NCBI RefSeq assembly: GCF_030167905.1
Contig: NZ_JARGNA010000003.1
Span: 124,001-188,000 of the forward strand
Source: Flavobacterium terrisoli
GTDB taxonomy: Bacteria > Bacteroidota > Bacteroidia > Flavobacteriales > Flavobacteriaceae
Direction of reading: 5' to 3'
DNA: 64,000 bases
The notes below the pieces were generated by a model, which saw only the letters and a program-made list of their open reading frames with translations, did not search any database and had not been told where the DNA came from. Below are positions 9,970 through 18,851 of this stretch, piece by piece. The position numbers and the translations under genes were made by a program. Every line of letters starts with the position of its first letter. The first letter of the stretch is position 1.

Positions 9970-10086
9970 ATGAAAGTAAGAGCATCAGTTAAAAAAAGAA
10001 GTGCCGAGTGCATTATCGTACGTCGCAAAGGCAGATTGTACGTGATTAATAAAAAGAATCCTAGATTTAAACAAAGACAAGGATAA
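9970..10086 (+). CDS. rpmJ: 50S ribosomal protein L36
   Basis: This is a 38-residue bL36 reading [20 protein letters not shown] and ending NPRFKQRQG. The canonical Cys-Cys-Cys-His zinc site is incomplete: one cysteine (C14) remains and the usual partner positions are I/R/N. It is therefore the zinc-independent form, as for S14 in this operon. The gene lies 10 nt after infA and 3 nt before rpsM. Confidence 0.95.
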
Positions 10087-10089
10087 GTT

Positions 10090-10464
10090 ATGGCAAGAAT
10101 AGCAGGGGTAGACATCCCAAAAAACAAAAGAGGAGTTATCGCTTTAACCTACATCTTCGGAGTAGGCAGAAGTAGAGCTATTGAGATTTTAGAAAAAGCT
10201 CAAGTAAGCCAAGATAAAAAAGTTCAAGATTGGAATGATGACGAAATCGGAGGAATCCGTGACGCGGTATCATACTACAAAATTGAAGGTGAGCTTCGTT
10301 CAGAAGTTTCATTGCACATCAAACGTTTAATGGATATTGGATGTTATAGAGGTATCCGTCACAGATCTGGTCTTCCGTTAAGAGGACAAAGAACTAAGAA
10401 CAACTCTAGAACAAGAAAAGGTAAAAGAAAAACTGTTGCTAACAAGAAAAAAGCAACTAAATAA
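10090..10464 (+). CDS. rpsM: 30S ribosomal protein S13
   Basis: This 124-residue uS13 starts [25 protein letters not shown]. It has the helix-two-turn-helix region and the C-terminal [25 protein letters not shown] tail that contacts P-site tRNA. It forms a head-to-50S bridge with S19. It opens the alpha-operon part (rpsM-rpsK-rpsD-rpoA-rplQ). No separate promoter is visible in the 3-nt gap after rpmJ. Confidence 0.98.
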   Translation: MARIAGVDIPKNKRGVIALTYIFGVGRSRAIEILEKAQVSQDKKVQDWNDDEIGGIRDAVSYYKIEGELRSEVSLHIKRLMDIGCYRGIRHRSGLPLRGQRTKNNSRTRKGKRKTVANKKKATK

Positions 10465-10472
10465 TAAATAGT

Positions 10473-10856
10473 ATGGCTAAAACGACTGCAAAAAAACGTA
10501 AAGTTATCGTTGAATCAACGGGTGAAGCTCATATTAATGCAACCTTTAATAACATCATCATTTCGTTAACAAACAAAAAAGGTGAAGTTATTTCTTGGTC
10601 TTCAGCCGGTAAAATGGGCTTTAGAGGTTCTAAAAAGAACACTCCATACGCAGCTCAAATGGCAGCAGAAGATTGTGGAAAGGTAGCTTTAGAAGCTGGT
10701 CTTAAAAAAGTAAAAGTTTATGTAAAAGGACCGGGTAACGGACGTGAGTCTGCTATCAGATCTATTCATAATTCAGGAATTGAAGTAACAGAAATCATTG
10801 ACGTTACTCCAATGCCACACAACGGATGTCGTCCTCCTAAAAGACGTAGAGTATAA
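10473..10856 (+). CDS. rpsK: 30S ribosomal protein S11
   Basis: This 127-residue uS11 contains [21 protein letters not shown], the central [20 protein letters not shown] and the C-terminal [18 protein letters not shown] signature. It lines the mRNA exit channel on the 30S platform. It is followed by an 80-nt gap carrying a strong inverted repeat before rpsD. That gap is the second largest in the operon. Confidence 0.98.
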   Translation: MAKTTAKKRKVIVESTGEAHINATFNNIIISLTNKKGEVISWSSAGKMGFRGSKKNTPYAAQMAAEDCGKVALEAGLKKVKVYVKGPGNGRESAIRSIHNSGIEVTEIIDVTPMPHNGCRPPKRRRV

Positions 10857-10869
10857 TTATAGTATAATC

Positions 10870-10923
10870 AAGATAGAATAAAGATTATCGAAGGATTCGA
10901 CCTGAATTCATAATCTCTATCTT
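10870..10923 (+). promoter_or_regulatory. Hairpin leader upstream of rpsD (possible S4 control site)
   Basis: AAGATAG (10870-10876) pairs exactly with CTATCTT (10917-10923), and AGATTAT (10882-10888) with ATAATCT (10910-10916). This gives a 14-bp stem with a 5-nt bulge on the 5' side and a 21-nt loop. The element ends 13 nt before the rpsD start. S4 is the alpha-operon autoregulator in E. coli and Bacillus; assigning this hairpin to S4 is inference. A U-tract is lacking, so it is unlikely to be a terminator. Confidence 0.5.
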
Positions 10924-10936
10924 AAAACAATTTAAA

Positions 10937-11542
10937 ATGGCAAGATATACTGGTCCAAGTACAAGAATCGCCCGTAAGTTTGGCGAAGCAATTTTCGGAG
11001 AAGACAAAGCCTTCGAAAAAAGAAATTATCCTCCTGGACAACACGGGATGGCTAAAAAAAGAGGTAAAAAATCTGAGTATGCTGTTCAGTTAATGGAAAA
11101 GCAAAAAGCAAAATACACTTATGGTATTTTGGAAAAACAATTCAGAAACCTTTTCGAAAAAGCAGCAGCTTCTAAAGGTGTAACAGGTGAAATCCTTTTA
11201 CAATTATGCGAAGCTCGTTTAGATAACGTTGTATTCAGAATGGGAATTGCACCTTCAAGAAGAGCTGCAAGACAAATCGTTTCTCACCGTCACATCACTG
11301 TGAACGGAGAATTAGTAAACATCCCATCTTACCACTTAAAAGCTGGTGACAAAGTTGCTGTTCGTGAAAAATCTAAATCTGTTGAAGCTATCGAGCGTTC
11401 ATTAGCCAATTCTTCTCACGTATATGAGTGGATCACTTGGAATAATGACACTAAAGAAGGAACTTTCGTTTCTGTTCCTCAAAGACTTCAAATTCCAGAA
11501 AATATTAAAGAACAATTAATCGTAGAGTTGTACAACAAATAA
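10937..11542 (+). CDS. rpsD: 30S ribosomal protein S4
   Basis: This 201-residue uS4 starts [19 protein letters not shown]. It has the S4 RNA-binding motif ([31 protein letters not shown] split across about residues 95-130). It nucleates 30S assembly at the 16S 5' domain and forms the mRNA entry with S3 and S5. The N terminus lacks the zinc-binding cysteines found in some homologues. A stable hairpin lies just upstream, which fits autogenous regulation. Confidence 0.98.
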   Translation: MARYTGPSTRIARKFGEAIFGEDKAFEKRNYPPGQHGMAKKRGKKSEYAVQLMEKQKAKYTYGILEKQFRNLFEKAAASKGVTGEILLQLCEARLDNVVFRMGIAPSRRAARQIVSHRHITVNGELVNIPSYHLKAGDKVAVREKSKSVEAIERSLANSSHVYEWITWNNDTKEGTFVSVPQRLQIPENIKEQLIVELYNK

Positions 11543-11563
11543 TAATTGACATTAGTCTAAATT

Positions 11564-12556
11564 ATGGCAATATTTAATTTTCAGAAGCCCGATAAAGTTA
11601 TCATGATCGATTCAACCGATTTTGAAGGTAAGTTTGAATTCAGACCTTTAGAACCAGGATACGGATTGACAGTTGGTAATGCACTTAGAAGAGTTTTACT
11701 TTCTGCGTTAGAAGGTTATGCCATCACTTCGGTTCGTATCGAAGGAGTTGAGCATGAGTTTTCTACCATTTCAGGAGTTGTTGAAGATGTTACTGAAATT
11801 ATCCTTAATCTTAAACAAGTACGTTTCAAACGTCAGATTGAAGATGTAGATAATGAAACAGTTTCTATCTCAATCTCAGGAAAAGATCAAATTACAGCGG
11901 GTGATTTTCAAAAATTCATCTCAGGATTCCAAGTGTTAAACCCGGAATTGGTAATTTGTAACTTAGACAGTAAAGTGAATCTGAACATGGAATTAACTAT
12001 CGAGAAAGGTCGTGGTTATGTTCCTGCAGAAGAGAACAAAAAACAAAATGCAGCAATCGGTACAATTTTTACAGACTCTATTTTTACCCCGGTAAAAAAT
12101 GTAAAATATGCCATTGAAAACTTCCGTGTGGAGCAAAAAACGGATTACGAAAAATTAGTTTTTGAAATCAAAACTGATGGTTCTATCAATCCTAAAGATG
12201 CTTTAACTGAAGCGGCTAAAGTTTTAATTCACCACTTTATGTTGTTCTCTGATGAGAGAATTACATTAGAGGCTGACGAAATCGCTCAAACAGAGTCTTA
12301 CGACGAAGAATCATTGCACATGAGACAGTTATTGAAAACCAAATTGGTTGATATGGACTTGTCTGTAAGAGCTTTGAACTGTTTGAAAGCAGCCGAAGTT
12401 GACACCCTTGGAGATCTTGTATCTTTCAACAAAAATGACTTGATGAAATTCCGTAATTTTGGTAAAAAATCGCTAACTGAGTTAGACGAATTGGTTGCCA
12501 ACAAAAATTTAACTTTCGGAATGGACTTAGGTAAATACAAATTAGATAAAGAATAA
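11564..12556 (+). CDS. rpoA: DNA-directed RNA polymerase subunit alpha
   Basis: At 330 residues this has the usual length. The N-terminal dimerisation domain shows [20 protein letters not shown], where the family assembles with beta and beta'. A linker near residues 235-250 leads to the C-terminal domain ([20 protein letters not shown]), a helix-hairpin-helix fold that contacts UP elements and activators. It lies between rpsD and rplQ, as in most bacteria. Confidence 0.98.
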   Translation: MAIFNFQKPDKVIMIDSTDFEGKFEFRPLEPGYGLTVGNALRRVLLSALEGYAITSVRIEGVEHEFSTISGVVEDVTEIILNLKQVRFKRQIEDVDNETVSISISGKDQITAGDFQKFISGFQVLNPELVICNLDSKVNLNMELTIEKGRGYVPAEENKKQNAAIGTIFTDSIFTPVKNVKYAIENFRVEQKTDYEKLVFEIKTDGSINPKDALTEAAKVLIHHFMLFSDERITLEADEIAQTESYDEESLHMRQLLKTKLVDMDLSVRALNCLKAAEVDTLGDLVSFNKNDLMKFRNFGKKSLTELDELVANKNLTFGMDLGKYKLDKE

Positions 12557-12618
12557 ATTACTTCATATTTTGCGCTCCCCAGAGGATTGAAGCAAGATGA
12601 AGGTTAAAAAAAGACGTC

Positions 12619-13281
12619 ATGAGACACGGAAAAAAAGTAAATCACTTAAGCAGACAGACCGGACATAGAAAATCTATGTTGGCTAATATGGCTTGTTCTC
12701 TTATTGAGCACAAACGTATTATCACTACTGTTGCTAAAGCTAAAGCGCTTAAACAATTTGTTGAGCCACTAGTAACAAAATCAAAAGAAGATACTACGCA
12801 CAACAGACGTATCGTTTTCGCTTACCTACGTAACAAATATGGTGTAACTGAACTTTTCAGAGAAGTTGCTCCAAAAGTAGGTGACCGTCCGGGTGGATAC
12901 ACCCGTATCATCAAAATGGGTAACCGTCTTGGAGATAACGCTGATATGGCAATGATCGAGTTGGTAGACTTCAACGAACTATACAACGGAGGTAAAAAAG
13001 AAGAGAAAAAAGCGAAAAGCCGTCGTGGTGGAAAAGCTAAAAAATCTGAAACTACAGCTCCAGAGAAAGTGGAAGCTCCAGTGGTTGAAGCAGCTCCGGC
13101 ACCAGTGGTGGAAGAAGTTGTGGAAACTCCGGCAGCAGAAGTTGTTGAAGCTCCGGTTGCAGAGGTTGTTGAAACGCCTGCAGTGGAAGAAGCTCCGGCA
13201 GTTGCTGAAGTGGAAGAAACTCCGGCAGATGAAACTCCGGAAGCTCCGGCTGATGAAGAATCTAAAGAAGAGCAAGCATAA
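12619..13281 (+). CDS. rplQ: 50S ribosomal protein L17 with long acidic C-terminal tail
   Basis: Residues 1-123 are a normal bL17 ([20 protein letters not shown], then [20 protein letters not shown]). Residues 124-220 form a low-complexity tail. It begins with a Lys/Arg-rich patch ([17 protein letters not shown]) and continues with Pro/Ala/Val/Glu-rich repeats of the type VVEAP, VVETPA and EEAPAV. E. coli L17 is about 127 residues, so nearly half of this protein is extra and strongly acidic. Longer bL17 forms are known in Bacteroidota; the role of the tail is unknown. It is the last gene before the operon terminator. Confidence 0.96.
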   Translation: MRHGKKVNHLSRQTGHRKSMLANMACSLIEHKRIITTVAKAKALKQFVEPLVTKSKEDTTHNRRIVFAYLRNKYGVTELFREVAPKVGDRPGGYTRIIKMGNRLGDNADMAMIELVDFNELYNGGKKEEKKAKSRRGGKAKKSETTAPEKVEAPVVEAAPAPVVEEVVETPAAEVVEAPVAEVVETPAVEEAPAVAEVEETPADETPEAPADEESKEEQA

Positions 13282-13302
13282 TGGTTGCCTATTCTTAAAT
13301 AT

Positions 13303-13335
13303 AAAGGATAAACGTTTTGTTTATCCTTTTTTTTT
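13303..13335 (+). terminator. Intrinsic terminator of the S10-spc-alpha operon
   Basis: AAAGGATAAAC (13303-13313) pairs with GTTTATCCTTT (13319-13329) around a 5-nt loop, and an unbroken T run continues to 13335. It lies 22 nt after the rplQ stop. Confidence 0.9.
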
Positions 13336-13415
13336 GGCTTGATGGGAGCTTTTTCCCGCTTTCGCCTTTATCTCTCCACTTTGTTACGAGGATATCGGCT
13401 CCATCGGGGCTAAAA
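13336..13415. repeat. G+C-rich intergenic stretch, possible dispersed repeat
   Basis: These 80 bases are about half G+C, whereas the sequence on either side is strongly A/T-rich. The stretch holds GGGA/TCCC (13344-13347 and 13354-13357) as a small hairpin and the words TCGGCTCC and ATCGGGGC. No open frame of note is present. Such patches resemble intergenic repeats seen in flavobacterial genomes, but only a genome search could show that. Between it and carA lie the carA promoter box and a tiny open frame. Confidence 0.3.
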
Positions 13416-13468
13416 CAAATGTTTATAAAGTTTGATAAATTCCATTTTAATATCAGCCAACAATAAAG

Positions 13469-13476
13469 TAATTTTG
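13469..13476 (+). promoter_or_regulatory. -7 promoter box for carA
   Basis: TAATTTTG is a perfect match to TAnnTTTG, 77 nt before the carA start. No TTG lies at the expected -33 distance. The leader after it contains CAACACAAC (13485-13493), shared with other genes here, and a 10-codon open frame (13500-13532, reading MARAKRLHET). Confidence 0.6.
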
Positions 13477-13553
13477 CACAACTACAACACAACAATATAA
13501 TGGCACGAGCGAAGCGACTGCATGAGACATAAAAAAACAATAACTAACTACGA

Positions 13554-14675
13554 ATGAAGTATACAACAAGACCACAAGCCATCTTACTACTAGCAGACGG
13601 GACCATCTTTTACGGGAAATCAATTGGTATCTCAGGCAAAACCTTTGGTGAAGTTTGTTTCAACACCGGAATGACCGGTTACCAGGAAATCTTTACCGAT
13701 CCGTCTTACTTCGGGCAAATCATGGTAGCGACCAATCCACACATCGGAAACTACGGTGTCAATGCCAACGAAGTAGAAGCCGACAAAATCATGATCTCCG
13801 GTTTGGTTTGTAAAAACTTCAGCTTTACCCATTCGCGCCCCGATTCAGAAAGCAATCTTTACGATTACTTCGAAAAGGAAAATCTCATCTGCATTTCAGA
13901 TGTGGATACACGTGCGCTGGTAAGCTATATCCGTGATAACGGTGCGCAAAACGCCGTAATCTGTACCGACGGCACTCCGGTAGAGGAATTGAAAAAATTA
14001 TTGGCCAACGTACCCGATATGAAAGGTTTGGAATTGGCTTCGACAGTATCAGTTACCGAACCGTATTTCTTCGGAGACGAAAACGCCAAATATAAAATTG
14101 CAGCCTTAGACTTAGGCATCAAAAGAAATATCCTGAGAAACCTGGCCAAAAGAGATTGTTACATCAAAGTATTTCCATACAATGCCAGCTTTGAAGAACT
14201 AAGTGCCTTCAATGCGGATGGTTATTTCTTGTCAAACGGACCCGGCGATCCGGAACCGCTGGAAGGCGTAATTGAGGTGGCCAAAGAAATGATTGCCTCA
14301 GACAAACCGGTTTTTGGGATTTGTTTGGGACATCAAATTATCGGTTTGGCCAACGGAATTTCAACTTACAAGATGTTTAACGGCCACAGGGGAATCAATC
14401 ATCCGGTAATGAACGTGTTGACCGGAAAAGGAGAAATCACCTCGCAAAACCACGGATTTGCAGTCAATAGGGAAGAACTGGAAAACCACGCCGATTTGGA
14501 AATCACGCATTACCATATCAATGACAATACCGTTGCCGGGATGAGAATGAAATCCAAAAACTGTTTCTCAGTACAATACCATCCGGAAGCGAGTCCGGGA
14601 CCACATGACTCCTCATATTTGTTTGACGAATTTATCACCAATATAAAAAAGGCAAAAAGTCTACAGGAAGTGTAA
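13554..14675 (+). CDS. carA: Carbamoyl-phosphate synthase small subunit (glutaminase)
   Basis: This 373-residue protein hydrolyses glutamine and passes ammonia to CarB for carbamoyl phosphate, feeding arginine and pyrimidine synthesis. The N-terminal CPSase small-chain domain (ILLADGTIFYGKSIG) is followed by a class-I glutamine amidotransferase domain. That domain has the nucleophile C257 in FGICLGHQ and the His/Glu pair in QYHPEASPGP. carB is not adjacent. The gene has its own promoter box and does not belong to the ribosomal operon. Its 3' end overlaps a terminator used by the opposing gene. Confidence 0.97.
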   Translation: MKYTTRPQAILLLADGTIFYGKSIGISGKTFGEVCFNTGMTGYQEIFTDPSYFGQIMVATNPHIGNYGVNANEVEADKIMISGLVCKNFSFTHSRPDSESNLYDYFEKENLICISDVDTRALVSYIRDNGAQNAVICTDGTPVEELKKLLANVPDMKGLELASTVSVTEPYFFGDENAKYKIAALDLGIKRNILRNLAKRDCYIKVFPYNASFEELSAFNADGYFLSNGPGDPEPLEGVIEVAKEMIASDKPVFGICLGHQIIGLANGISTYKMFNGHRGINHPVMNVLTGKGEITSQNHGFAVNREELENHADLEITHYHINDNTVAGMRMKSKNCFSVQYHPEASPGPHDSSYLFDEFITNIKKAKSLQEV

Positions 14676-14686
14676 ACCTTTTGCCT
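14642..14686 (-). terminator. Minus-strand terminator embedded in the 3' end of carA
   Basis: Read on the minus strand, a 15-bp stem forms between the segments at 14672-14686 and 14650-14664. It has two G-U wobbles and a 7-nt loop, and runs of T follow (A run at 14645-14650 on the plus strand). It ends transcription of the gene at 14714-15778. On the plus strand the wobbles become mismatches and no T run follows, so it should work one way only. Confidence 0.7.
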
Positions 14687-14713
14687 CTTACAGATTAAAC
14701 TTTATACGGGGAA

Positions 14714-15778
14714 TTAATTGTTAACAGCATATTTATCATGGATGTTTTCGAATTCCCCGTTATTTTTTAAGAAGGTGCCATTGGTCACAAACCAACTGTC
14801 ATACAAGACTTTTTTGGTAGTTTGAATGGTATTGAAAACAGCATAAAAAGCATTCTTTTTGGAATTATAACTTCTAACGACTTGGTTGTAATTAGCAACA
14901 GTCTCGTTGGTTTGTGGCGCTTTCGAATTTTTTAAGGTTTGAAGTGCATTGTATTCATCAACATACTCATTAAACAAGTTCGCGAATTTGGCTCTTTGGT
15001 CATTGATAAAATTCGAATATTTTATATTGGCAGCATTCAGCGTGTTGTCTTTAAAATTGTTGTTGTATTGAGTGGTTTTTGCCATAGCAGCTTGGTGCAT
15101 TACCGTTATACTGTTCAGACAATCAAAAAATCCCTTTTTGTCTCTGGCAGTAATTACAGAAGTCAGTTTTTGGTCGATTACATTGATTTTATAAAACAAT
15201 ACGTTTTGTAGGGCATTGTATTCTAAAACATTTTTGCCGTGGCTGCTCTTTAAAGTCATGTGGTATTGGGTTCCAAAAACTTTTTTACTTTTTTCATAAT
15301 CTTTTAACTCTTGAAAATAACTAGCAAGGTCTTTTTCTTTCTGATTGAGATTCACCCCAATTTCGGTCAATGACAAAGTGCTTTGGTAATCATAATCGTT
15401 TAAAATTAAACTCCCGTTAAGCAAAGACTCTATCGTTTTTTGATTCATTTTGATAAAGCTGTCTCTGAGCAAAGTATTGTTTTCAAATCCTTTGTTGTTG
15501 TTTCTCAAATTGGCATTCATACTTTCCAATTTCTCTATGATTTTTCCGGCGGTTGCGCTCGATCTTGAACTCAATTGTGACTCTACAATAGTAATAGAAT
15601 AATCCATCAACGATTTCTTTACAAACATTTCGTTCTTTCCAAAATCATCCATATAAGCATCGATAAAACGATAATCTTGAGAATACGAAGAAGTTGGAGC
15701 AAGAGCAAAGAACAGGACCAGACAAATCATTGTCAGCTGATTGCTTTTGATGCTGTTTTTAAGAGTAGAATTTTTCAT
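14714..15778 (-). CDS. Secreted protein of unknown function (possibly LIC11966-like surface protein)
   Basis: This 354-residue protein has an N-terminal hydrophobic signal (SNQLTMICLVLFFALAPTSSYSQ) ending near residue 34. The mature part looks almost wholly helical, rich in Asn/Lys/Leu with few cysteines. No enzyme motif, T9SS tail or lipobox was recognised, so a periplasmic location is most likely. The overall look (QDYRFIDAYMDDFGKNEMFV start, helical body) recalls the LIC11966-type surface family, but that is recollection only. It is transcribed convergently to carA and divergently from eno, with a -7 box at 15822-15829. Confidence 0.6.
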   Translation of the reverse strand: MKNSTLKNSIKSNQLTMICLVLFFALAPTSSYSQDYRFIDAYMDDFGKNEMFVKKSLMDYSITIVESQLSSRSSATAGKIIEKLESMNANLRNNNKGFENNTLLRDSFIKMNQKTIESLLNGSLILNDYDYQSTLSLTEIGVNLNQKEKDLASYFQELKDYEKSKKVFGTQYHMTLKSSHGKNVLEYNALQNVLFYKINVIDQKLTSVITARDKKGFFDCLNSITVMHQAAMAKTTQYNNNFKDNTLNAANIKYSNFINDQRAKFANLFNEYVDEYNALQTLKNSKAPQTNETVANYNQVVRSYNSKKNAFYAVFNTIQTTKKVLYDSWFVTNGTFLKNNGEFENIHDKYAVNN

Positions 15779-15821
15779 GACAGATATGTTTTAAATAATA
15801 CTGTAAAATTAAGCTGAACAT

Positions 15822-15829
15822 CAAAGCTA
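15822..15829 (-). promoter_or_regulatory. -7 promoter box for the minus-strand secreted protein
   Basis: CAAAGCTA on the plus strand reads TAGCTTTG on the minus strand, a perfect TAnnTTTG match 44 nt upstream of the start codon at 15778. No TTG was seen at the -33 spacing. The rest of the 221-nt gap is A/T-rich and also contains the eno box. Confidence 0.55.
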
Positions 15830-15959
15830 ATTGTTGTGTAATATTATATTAAACTTGTATAATTAACAGTAAAATGAATTTGTGTTAAATTTTGATGAAA
15901 CTAAATCGATTGCGTTTATAAGTTGTGCAAATAATTAATAATGGCTTTTTTTAATTTCT

Positions 15960-15967
15960 TAAATTTG
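15960..15967 (+). promoter_or_regulatory. -7 promoter box for eno
   Basis: TAAATTTG matches TAnnTTTG, 33 nt before the eno ATG. The leader that follows is A-rich (AAAACAATATACA) with no Shine-Dalgarno sequence. Confidence 0.55.
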
Positions 15968-15987
15968 TGAACCTAATTAAAATCTAA

Positions 15988-17292
<1,305 letters not shown>

Positions 17293-17310
17293 TTTCTTTT
17301 ATCATAAAAT

Positions 17311-17353
17311 AAACACCCAATTGGTCAGCGACTTGTTGGGTGTTTTTATTTTT
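17311..17353 (+). terminator. Intrinsic terminator after eno
   Basis: AAACACCCAA (17311-17320) pairs with TTGGGTGTTT (17336-17345) and is followed by a T-rich tract to 17353. It lies 18 nt past the eno stop. Confidence 0.85.
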
Positions 17354-17442
17354 GAAATATTCCTGTTGATATTCAGTTAAATAAGTTCCTTTAAAGCCAA
17401 CTTTTTCATATTTTAGCGCTCGAAACAACCAACAACACAACG

Positions 17443-18777
17443 ATGAAAAAATATTACTTTCTGTTATTTACCCTTTTAGGGGTACTAGTGCCATCAAAAG
17501 CACAAACCATTCAAATTTATGATAATGTGCTTTTTTATGATGGCTATGCTGGTTTAGTGAATGAACCAACGGCACCAGATGTGGTGCGTTTGAGGAATGA
17601 TTTGTTTACCAAAAAACTGACTCCTGAGGTTTTATCCCAAATAGGGAATACACTCGAGCTCAGCATTTCAATTTCCGCGGCCTGTGATAATTATGACCGT
17701 ATCGGAAATATCAATTTGGCTTTGGTGCCCAAAGGTGCCACAAGCTATAATCCTTCAACCACGAGTAGAATTGAATTGGGAAGATTTATCACACCGTTTA
17801 TGAATAAAAATGTACCGCCTAATTTGGTGCCTTATTCCTTTACCGTTGATAACGTAACCAAAATCCTGAAAGACAGTTATCTCAATTCCATTTATGATTT
17901 TTGGGTAGAGTTTGAATTGTTTGGCGTTCCTTATGCAGCAAATACCCAAATTGCAGGATGTTCTGGCAGAAACGACGTGTTCTTTGGAACACTCGATTTT
18001 ATTACCAATACTGACACCACAGTGCCCAATGACACTTTCATTTTGCCGTTAAATTTTAAAAAGGATTTGAATAATTATGCGGAAGGTGCGACAGATGTTA
18101 TTGGAGATACAGTCAGAATCATTGAATTCCAATTGGCTACCGCTATTAACGATGCTAAGTTTTATTTGATTACTTCCAATCATGGTGCCAATGCAGGTGG
18201 AGAGGAATACAACCGAAGATGGCATTATGTGTCGTTAGATGGTACAAATATTTTAACTTATAAACCAGGTGAGTCAACTTGTGAGCCTTACAGGGTTTAC
18301 AATACACAAGCCAACGGGATTTATGGTGCAAGTCCGAGAACTCCTGCGCAATGGCAGTCTTTCAGTAATTGGTGCCCTGGATCGGTTATTCCTATCCGCC
18401 AAATGAATTTAGGAAATTTAAGTGCCGGAACACATACTTTTGAGTTAGCAGTACCGGATGCTGTATTTGTAGGAAGTCAAGGTTATATTCCGGTTTCGTT
18501 GTATTTGCAAGGGAATAATACGGTTTTAGGAGTAGATAGTTTTACCCAATTGGACTTTGATTATTACCCGAATCCGGCACAAGATAACATTACCGTAAGC
18601 GCCAATAGTACCATCAAATCCATCCAGCTTTGTGATATGCAGGGCAGGGTTTTAGTGTCAAAAATGACCGATGCAACACAGGCAACTCTTGATGTGTCTA
18701 ATTATTCCAACGGGATTTATTTCTTAAAGGTAAATTCAGAGAATGGAGAAAGAACTAAGAAGATAGTAAAAGAGTAA
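17443..18777 (+). CDS. Secreted PNGase F-like peptide-N-glycosidase candidate with T9SS type-A tail
   Basis: This 444-residue protein has a signal peptide (residues 1-20, ending SKAQ) and a jelly-roll region resembling the two domains of flavobacterial PNGase F, which cleaves N-glycans from Asn. Matching blocks are CDNYDRIGN (81-89; D85 at the catalytic Asp), LGRFITPF (112-119), the acidic WVEFE (154-158), GGEEYNRRWHY (252-262) and NWCPGSVIPIR (309-319). Residues from about 367 form a type-A sorting domain (FDYYPNPAQDN, ending NGIYFLKVN and KKIVKE). Substrate specificity is inferred; the sequence is diverged from the classic enzyme. The leader carries CAACACAAC just before the ATG. Confidence 0.72.
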   Translation: MKKYYFLLFTLLGVLVPSKAQTIQIYDNVLFYDGYAGLVNEPTAPDVVRLRNDLFTKKLTPEVLSQIGNTLELSISISAACDNYDRIGNINLALVPKGATSYNPSTTSRIELGRFITPFMNKNVPPNLVPYSFTVDNVTKILKDSYLNSIYDFWVEFELFGVPYAANTQIAGCSGRNDVFFGTLDFITNTDTTVPNDTFILPLNFKKDLNNYAEGATDVIGDTVRIIEFQLATAINDAKFYLITSNHGANAGGEEYNRRWHYVSLDGTNILTYKPGESTCEPYRVYNTQANGIYGASPRTPAQWQSFSNWCPGSVIPIRQMNLGNLSAGTHTFELAVPDAVFVGSQGYIPVSLYLQGNNTVLGVDSFTQLDFDYYPNPAQDNITVSANSTIKSIQLCDMQGRVLVSKMTDATQATLDVSNYSNGIYFLKVNSENGERTKKIVKE

Positions 18778-18796
18778 GTAGTTATCAGGATATGAA

Positions 18797-18829
18797 CAAA
18801 AAAGGCTGAACATCTGTTCAGCCTTTTTT
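18797..18829. terminator. Bidirectional terminator between convergent T9SS genes
   Basis: GGCTGAAC (18804-18811) pairs with GTTCAGCC (18816-18823) around ATCT. A runs flank the left arm and T runs the right arm, so it can serve both the gene ending at 18777 and the minus-strand gene ending at 18852. Confidence 0.88.
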
Positions 18830-18851
18830 ATTTGTATTAATTGTTTGGATA

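Noticed and set aside
13025..13342. Lys/Leu/Gln-rich open frame overlapping rplQ
   Set aside because: It is a frame shadow of the low-complexity L17 tail, with no family resemblance or separate start region.
13500..13532. Arginine attenuator peptide for carA
   Set aside because: Only two of ten codons are Arg and no alternative terminator/antiterminator structure was seen, so it is kept only as a weak observation.
14650..14686. Plus-strand terminator for carA
   Set aside because: The stem is interrupted on the plus strand and there is no T run after it. The minus-strand reading is much better.
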